From Haloquadratum sp. (GTDB lineage: Archaea > Halobacteriota > Halobacteria > Halobacteriales > Haloferacaceae), in the NCBI GenBank assembly GCA_028275165.1, contig JAQCNF010000018.1, positions 1 to 41,600 on the forward strand: a stretch of DNA of 41,600 nt, written 5' to 3'. The notes below the pieces were generated by a model. The model saw only the letters and a list, made by a program, of their open reading frames with translations. It was not told where the DNA came from and ran no database searches. Each line of letters opens with the position of its first letter. Position 1 is the stretch's first letter. A program made the translations under genes and the position numbers. Shown in pieces: positions 36,539 through 41,600 of this stretch.

Positions 36539-37234
36539 ATGGCGAATAATGAAGACACTGGCACTCGCTTACGTTGTATTCGCCGTCCATTCGATCGCCA
36601 CTTGCTAAATTCGTATCTTGGGAGTCAAACAAACCTGTGTCTGCTTCTCTGTATTGACGCGTATGCATTTCTCATCGGGATTAACTTCTATGTTCTCTCT
36701 TCACCGTCGTTGAGTGATATCTCACCAATTTTTTATCCACTGTTTGGTGACTCGCCGACTGCATTGGCGCTTGCAGCACTCTCGGTTGCTACCTTAATTC
36801 CATTAGCCGGGACATCTCTCGACACACAGCCCTCTAACACAGTTGTCGAATTCATTCACACGCTCGCTTTTGTCTGGCTGTTAAAATCTGGGCTTTGGAC
36901 GATTGTGGCCCTCAATTTGCGATTAGATCTTTATTTTGGATTCTCCGCGACACTGCTGTGGGAGTATTGGGGAATTATGCTGACGCATGCACTGTTTATT
37001 TTGCAGGCCTCAACAATTCCATATTATGCAAAGACGAATACAATCGCATTAGTATCTGCACTTGTTCTCCTCCTGTTGAATGATCTCTATGATTATGGAT
37101 TCGGCATGTTTCCACCGCTTCGATATGATCCCGGCCTGATATTGGCTACCTTGTCAGTGTTTATTAGTTTAAGTGTTGTCGGAATTGCGAGTTGGATATT
37201 TGACCGTCATACCCCGGCGCAGTCTGGCGAATAA
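36539..37234 (+). CDS. DUF1405-family membrane protein
   Basis: The ATG at 36539 (MANNEDTGTR) gives 231 residues; the ATG at 36506 would add eleven poorly supported residues. The protein has about six hydrophobic helices. The order of features (YLGSQTNLCLLLCIDAYAFLIGINFY, ALAALSVATLIPL, FWTIVALN-like GLWTIVALNL, LTHALFILQASTIPYY and NDLYDYGFGMFPPL) matches the DUF1405 family of Firmicutes and haloarchaea. The function is unknown. It precedes an ArsR-type gene that has its own TATA box. Confidence 0.85.
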   Translation: MANNEDTGTRLRCIRRPFDRHLLNSYLGSQTNLCLLLCIDAYAFLIGINFYVLSSPSLSDISPIFYPLFGDSPTALALAALSVATLIPLAGTSLDTQPSNTVVEFIHTLAFVWLLKSGLWTIVALNLRLDLYFGFSATLLWEYWGIMLTHALFILQASTIPYYAKTNTIALVSALVLLLLNDLYDYGFGMFPPLRYDPGLILATLSVFISLSVVGIASWIFDRHTPAQSGE

Positions 37235-37267
37235 ATGAGTTCTTGTGTGGGCACCACGAACAGAATG

Positions 37268-37277
37268 TATTTATAAC
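37268..37277 (+). promoter_or_regulatory. TATA box of the ArsR-type regulator
   Basis: TATTTATAAC lies 21-30 bases before the ATG at 37298, so the message is probably leaderless. Confidence 0.55.
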
Positions 37278-37297
37278 GCAATTATTTACCTATAGTT

Positions 37298-37990
37298 ATG
37301 GACGCGGCGGTACTTCTAGATCTCCTGGGTAACGAAAACCGGCGGCGTATCCTTCGACTTCTCTCTCATCGGCCGTGTTATGTTACAGAAATCAGCGAGT
37401 ATATTGGTGTCAGTCCAAAGGCGGTAATCGACCACCTCCGAAAGTTAGAGGAGGCAAATCTAATCGAGAGCCAAGTTGATGAGCGACGGCGAAAATACTT
37501 TCATATTGCCCGCAACCTCCGATTAGAAGTCAACGTCTCCCCACATGGCTTTGGTGCAAAAAGTGCGTATCCTGCGAGTCAGAATCTCGATATGGGCGGC
37601 CGGTGTCAATATATTTCGATCCATCTATCAGAAGAACAGAATGAAACCGAGTTTGATACGGCTGAGATAAAGGACTTAGCAGCGGAGTATCAGGCACTGG
37701 ACGAACTCGAATCTGAATTATCGTTGGCGCAACGGTGGGTCCACGGTCGGATTACGGCTGTGCTTGATCGATTAGACGAGCAACTGGGCTCTGACATAGA
37801 CAGTCGGTTTTATGCTGAATTGCTTGGCGAGTTGGCAGGGAAATCGCTGACTACGAAAGAACTGGCACGCAGTCTGCGAGTCGATGAGCGCCGGATTCAA
37901 ACTGCTATCAACCGGCTTGCAGAACATGGAATCGTTGAACTCCATGAGCGAACAGGAGAGTGGACTCTCAGGAGAGTTGACGAACGGTGA
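37298..37990 (+). CDS. ArsR-family winged-helix transcriptional regulator, two wHTH domains
   Basis: The 230-residue protein begins with an ArsR-type winged helix (about 5-65: LLGNENRRRILRLLSHRPCYVTEISEYIGVSPKAVIDHLRKLEEANLI). A middle segment with LRLEVNVSPHGFGAKSAY is known from haloarchaeal relatives. A coiled-coil-like region (about 125-165) links to a second winged helix at the C-terminus (about 180-225: LTTKELARSLRVDERRIQTAINRLAEHGIVEL). Double wHTH proteins of this kind are widespread in haloarchaea. No metal-binding Cys cluster is visible, so metal sensing is unlikely. Its targets are unknown. Confidence 0.85.
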   Translation: MDAAVLLDLLGNENRRRILRLLSHRPCYVTEISEYIGVSPKAVIDHLRKLEEANLIESQVDERRRKYFHIARNLRLEVNVSPHGFGAKSAYPASQNLDMGGRCQYISIHLSEEQNETEFDTAEIKDLAAEYQALDELESELSLAQRWVHGRITAVLDRLDEQLGSDIDSRFYAELLGELAGKSLTTKELARSLRVDERRIQTAINRLAEHGIVELHERTGEWTLRRVDER

Positions 37991-38283
37991 TCAAGCAGGT
38001 GCCACTGACATCCCAGACTCAAGCCGCTGGGCGCTCCGGTCGCAGACCGAGCGACCCACGGTAGCAAATTCAGCACTCATGTATGGTAGGGTTATGTCGT
38101 TGGCTGTGGACGGCCCCCGAGCAAAATAGCTGGCTTCAGACTCATTTACACGAAGGATACATATCTCCCCTCGGAGTTAGCATTATAATCAACATGGCTC
38201 ACAATGTCCGACGTCTCACCGGGTATCGACTCTCGGCCTTCAAGCACTTTCACCCTGAAAACTCTGTAATGAGCAAAGCAGGC
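37991..38283. other. Intergenic, nothing recognised
   Basis: No family-like frame and no strong hairpin are visible between the ArsR-type gene and the convergent membrane protein gene. Confidence 0.4.
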
Positions 38284-38787
38284 TCAGATATTCTTGGTTA
38301 ATCCAGTCTTCAAGTCGCGACCAAAGTAGTAGCCTCCAACTGAGCTTATGACCCCAGCTATGAGTCCAGCGCCTGCTATCCAAATTCCATACTCTTGAAT
38401 CAGATCGAACGCTAACGGGGCGACAACACTGAACGCTGTGGATATGAGTGTGAGTGCGACGGCTGAGATGCCACCACTTGCCCCAACCAGAACGTATTGA
38501 CGTTTCGACGAGAGGAGTCCAAAAATAAACATCCCCGTGAAGAGACCAACAAATTGACCAATCGTACCAATCAGTGGGATTGCACCTCCGACAAGTAGCC
38601 CACTCATTGCAATCGCGATGATCATCAGTGCGGACTTGAGTCTTGAACTGATCCAACTTCCCTTGCTCTGAGTTGATTGTGAAGCGTTTCGCTCTTCATC
38701 TTGGTCATACTCAACTGCATCATCACTGCTCACTGCAGGTGCTGATACGTCTACGGTTGATTGTGATGTCGTGCCCTCTTCGCTCAT
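38284..38787 (-). CDS. Membrane protein of unknown function with acidic N-terminus
   Basis: I chose ATG 38787 (MSEEGTTSQS, 167 residues); the frame continues upstream to 38931 but reads as noncoding. The first 55 residues are acidic and Ser/Thr-rich, followed by about four hydrophobic segments (57-75, 78-95, 103-125, 135-155). Gly-rich turns and a final FGRDLKTGLTKN follow. I do not recognise the family. It is convergent with the ArsR-type gene. Confidence 0.72.
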   Translation of the reverse strand: MSEEGTTSQSTVDVSAPAVSSDDAVEYDQDEERNASQSTQSKGSWISSRLKSALMIIAIAMSGLLVGGAIPLIGTIGQFVGLFTGMFIFGLLSSKRQYVLVGASGGISAVALTLISTAFSVVAPLAFDLIQEYGIWIAGAGLIAGVISSVGGYYFGRDLKTGLTKNI

Positions 38788-39700
38788 ATGAGTTCTATGT
38801 GGTAGTCCCTTCTGGGTCTTTTCCTTGTGCACAAAGTTAGAACGAAACCGCTTCGACTCACAACAAATCATGACTCGCTGAACTGTGAGGAGGAAGCCCG
38901 CTTTGACCCGACTGTGCGTGCTGGAGAGCACGTCCGGGGTCGTAACCGGGCGGCGACCGCTGACGCGAAACGCGAAAGTGTCACCACTGAAGAAGCGCGT
39001 TAACTGAATATCCCTTTCGGAAATCTTATTAATTTAGCCATGAGAGGAGGTCACCGTAGTACTCTTCATGCGGCCTTCGGACACTTCCACGGCCCGATAT
39101 CCGAGGTTTGTATCCGAGACTGTTGTGAAGCGGTCGAACGCCAGTCGTGTAGCAGATGGTTTGCGTGGCGACTCACGCTCTTCGAGTCGTCGTTCTCACC
39201 CTGGCAGACTCGAGCGAGTCTGCTGAACTGATGTGACTCATATTCTCGACACACCGCTGGACGATGTTACCTGTTGAGGAGTCGATGACATAGGCTCAAT
39301 CACTTTGCGTGAGGACGAGCTACCCAGATCGTCGAAGTTATTGACATCCTCTCACGACGGGGAGGTCCCCCACTCGTCGGAGACGGTGGGGTTGTGGCCG
39401 TGCCAGTTCGGCCGTTGATCGAGACAGCAGGATATCCCGTCACGGTGGCGTATCCTTCCCTCGGACTGGGACCACAATCAACGAGACGAACCATGGTCGT
39501 TGTTTCGGCTGTTGTCGGGTTCATCCTACGAAGCTGTGTTTCCTCAAAACCCCGTGATTTTTCGAGAAGTAATAATCATCTCATCTTGAGTGGCGGTTTC
39601 TTACTGGAGCTTAAGCGATTGACTCCAGCGGTGAATGTAGGATTCTCTTGCTGAACGAGGAGAGGATGGATTCAAGAGTACCCGGCGAATGCACCTAATC
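38788..39700. other. About 900 bases of intergenic IS-derived and unrecognised sequence
   Basis: No intact gene is visible. 38900-38990 is GC-rich. Its frame reading EEARFDPTVRAGEHVRG may be a transposase tail, though I cannot place it. At 39342-39351 TGACATCCTC marks an IS end (reverse complement of 14984-14993). It is followed by GGGGAGGTCCCC and a CCCAC/GTGGGG hairpin (about 39369-39391). The following GC-rich 39394-39530 has no readable TnpB motif. The last 60 bases should hold the gatD promoter; no clear TATA box stood out. Confidence 0.45.
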
Positions 39701-40954
39701 ATGAACTCTGGTGACCGCGTTCGTGTGACGCGCGGGCAACATACTCATGAGGGAATCGTGCTTCCATCCTCAACCCCGGAGCATCTGGTGCTCAAGCTAT
39801 CCGGCGGGTATAATATTGGGATAAACCGAGAAGCCGCTCAGGTCGATGTGATTGAGAGCGGTGCACATGAGATTGAATCTGCGCAGATGGAGACTGAAAC
39901 CTCACGTATCTCTTTCGATGACTCCCTCCCAACAGTCTCACTCATTTCGACGGGCGGAACAATTGCCTCGACAGTCGATTACCGAACAGGGGCAGTTACT
40001 GCGCAATTCGACGCTGAAGACGTTTTACGTGCAGTCCCAGACCTTGCTGGCCGAGCAAATTACCGCGGGAACGTCGTTGCAAACATTCTATCAGAAAATA
40101 TGACTCCGTCGGTCTGGCAAGACCTCGCAGAGACTGTCGCAACAGAGATTTCAGCGGGTGTAGATGGGGTGGTGATCATGCACGGAACAGATACGATGCA
40201 GTATACCGCAGCAGCACTCTCGTTCATGATTGAGACGCCGGTTCCGGTCGTATTTACTGGGAGTCAACGATCAGCTGATCGGCCATCATCTGACAATGTC
40301 ATGAACGCTGTCTGTGCAGTTGAGGCGGCTAAGACTGAGACAGCCGAGGTTCTCGTATGCATGCATGATTCGATGGCCGATGACGCCTGTGCGCTTCATC
40401 GAGGAACACGGGTGAGAAAAAATCACACCTCACGACGAGATGCGTTCGAGACACTCGGAGCCGATCCTATTGGGTATGTCAACTATGCGGATGAGTCAGT
40501 CAACTTCAATCGACCGGTTAGTCGACAGGAAGGAAAGGAATTAGCCGTTCATCCTGAGTTAGATGAGCGGGTCTCATTGATCAAGTTTACTCCTGGTATG
40601 TCTGTGTCCCACTATGAGACGATGTTAGCGGATCTGAATCCAGCAGGTCTCATCATTGAGGGCACAGGTCTTGGACACGTAAACACAGAGTTCATCCCAC
40701 TTATTGACTCACTCGTTGATGAGGGCGTAATCGTAGGGATGACGAGTCAGTGTCTTTCTGGACGGGTCTGTGATCGTGTCTATGATACCGGACGTGATCT
40801 GCTGGATGCAGGCGTGATTGAACTTGAAGATATGCTTCCCGAGACAGCGGTTGTAAAATTGATGTGGGCATTGGAAAATACGCAGGACCCTGAGGCACAA
40901 CTCAGTGAACCGATGACTCAAGAAATCCAGCCTCGATCAGTTCCGTGGACCTGA
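39701..40954 (+). CDS. gatD: Glu-tRNA(Gln) amidotransferase subunit D
   Basis: GatD is the asparaginase-like subunit that releases ammonia from glutamine or asparagine so GatE can convert Glu-tRNA(Gln) to Gln-tRNA(Gln), the archaeal route. From ATG 39701 (MNSGDRVRVT, 417 residues) it has an N-terminal beta-barrel domain (about 1-75). The asparaginase domain follows, with Thr84 in ISTGGTIAS and Thr163-Asp164 in MHGTDTMQY. The catalytic Lys region lies near GTRVRKNHTSRRDAF. The length is normal. gatE is not adjacent here, and ATG 39689 is an alternative start. Confidence 0.95.
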   Translation: MNSGDRVRVTRGQHTHEGIVLPSSTPEHLVLKLSGGYNIGINREAAQVDVIESGAHEIESAQMETETSRISFDDSLPTVSLISTGGTIASTVDYRTGAVTAQFDAEDVLRAVPDLAGRANYRGNVVANILSENMTPSVWQDLAETVATEISAGVDGVVIMHGTDTMQYTAAALSFMIETPVPVVFTGSQRSADRPSSDNVMNAVCAVEAAKTETAEVLVCMHDSMADDACALHRGTRVRKNHTSRRDAFETLGADPIGYVNYADESVNFNRPVSRQEGKELAVHPELDERVSLIKFTPGMSVSHYETMLADLNPAGLIIEGTGLGHVNTEFIPLIDSLVDEGVIVGMTSQCLSGRVCDRVYDTGRDLLDAGVIELEDMLPETAVVKLMWALENTQDPEAQLSEPMTQEIQPRSVPWT

Positions 40955-40999
40955 TTTAAAAATATCGACTACTGACTCGTGAGAGACTGCCAGCACGTA

Positions 41000-41315
41000 T
41001 TTCGCTGGCGTGTCGGCCAGCCTCCATTCTCACCAGCCAAATGAGATTTACGACCGCGCCTTTTGTCTACCCTCATCTCATGCACGCTCCTAGCTTGGAC
41101 ATCCTGTCGACATATCCCAGATATGCTCTGTGCGAGATTATATCGACGGTCAGGAGTATTACAGCACGAGAGATGTGGCAACAGTACGAACCCCTGTCAC
41201 AAGAGTGCCTGTGAGATGGTGGCTTCTGGGAGGAATCGCACTGCGTCGGAACAGCTGGTGACGCTTTGACCGATATACGGTCGAACAGTATATTGAGCGA
41301 ACGGAATACGTTTAG
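41000..41315 (+). pseudogene. IS200-type tnpA pseudogene
   Basis: Plus-strand frames read STVRSITAREMWQQYEPLSQE and, after a break, DGGFWEESHCVGTAGDA. A shift then leads to TVEQYIERTEYV and the stop at 41313-41315, the C-terminal order of IS200 TnpA around the catalytic Tyr. The N-terminal HUH region is unreadable, and a TGA interrupts the middle. This is a different TnpA subfamily from the intact one at 1225-1617. Confidence 0.8.
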
Positions 41316-41600
41316 CCAAGCCTACGATCCTCACTCTCGGGGTCAAGTGGTTCAGGAGACGAACTCGGAGTCATCACGGAGATCTTCGGTTTCCAATTGG
41401 GAACAAAGCCGGGGCACAGACTTGTTCCACCCATACATCACCCTTTCGACCCGAATACGCCCGAGGCTTTGACACGAATCAAATCCTCGGAGATTTCAAC
41501 ATTTTTGAGGTGGAGTCCCCTTGTTTAACCAGTCAGTTTTGTTGATGAGTAGGGAGGCGAGGAACCCGACAACTTGAGGCAAAAGCAGCGTAGCATTTAA
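41316..41600. other. Intergenic, IS-derived at its left edge
   Basis: GATCCTC and CTCGGGGTCAAG (41328-41347) resemble the start of the repeat module at 25344-25390. No gene is visible up to the window end. Confidence 0.4.

Noticed and set aside
39394..39654. Plus-strand open frame of 86 codons before gatD
   Set aside because: It starts in an IS end and has no recognisable domain; it probably arose from IS-derived DNA.
1..41600. CRISPR arrays, rRNA genes or a replication origin
   Set aside because: I saw no regularly spaced direct repeats, no rRNA-like sequence and no cluster of origin repeats next to an orc1/cdc6 gene.

Overview
The window looks like part of the chromosome of a haloarchaeon with unusually low GC for the group, most like Haloquadratum. 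This rests on the strongly acidic proteins, archaeal replication genes (PriS, GINS, RfcL, CDC48), an elongator tRNA-Met with an intron, archaeal TATA boxes about 25 bases before start codons with almost no leader, a Tat/lipobox lipoprotein, and many IS200/IS605-type (IS1341-type TnpB) elements. The species call is an inference.

Layout. 1-1760 is the better part of an intact IS200/IS605 element (tnpA plus tnpB, minus strand, running off the left edge). 2274-5701 holds panB and the DUF7127-like/CDC48 pair. 5933-7819 is the priS-GINS replication operon (minus). 7860-9970 is a mosaic of two dead tnpB copies in opposite orientations plus an intact 39-codon AbrB/SpoVT gene. 10032-13041 carries a HisD homologue that has lost its catalytic residues, an A-type Fe-S carrier, a small conserved protein and dodecin. 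13077-15000 has two more tnpB remnants around a TauE/SafE exporter. 15058-18303 holds malic enzyme (MaeB, with phosphotransacetylase-like domain) and a CtaA-like protein. 18627-21122 is a complete polar amino-acid ABC transporter operon. 21474-25178 holds rfcL, a TrmB-type regulator and an MscS channel behind a long inverted repeat. 25180-27360 is another IS-derived stretch. 27360-31389 holds RNase HI, an EamA exporter, a small conserved protein, cytidylate kinase, a tiny membrane protein and a GDP-mannose-type Nudix hydrolase. 31390-32180 is another tnpB remnant. 32180-37990 holds a wHTH/zinc protein, the intron-containing tRNA-Met, a DUF7115-like protein, a DUF5830-like zinc protein, gpmI, a DUF1405-like membrane protein and an ArsR-type regulator. 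The right end has a membrane protein, gatD and a dead IS200-type tnpA.

The core genes serve replication (PriS, GINS, RfcL, RNase HI, CDC48), central carbon metabolism (GpmI, MaeB, PanB, possibly TrmB-type control), Gln-tRNA formation (GatD), and transport. The rest is shaped by at least seven independent tnpB insertions from several subfamilies, of which only the leftmost is intact. Their right-end hairpins survive even where the genes are dead. The observations I rate highest are the 25-base inverted repeat before mscS, the HisD pseudoenzyme, the perfect palindrome in the dodecin promoter, and the retained right-end hairpins, which might encode stand-alone guide-like RNAs.
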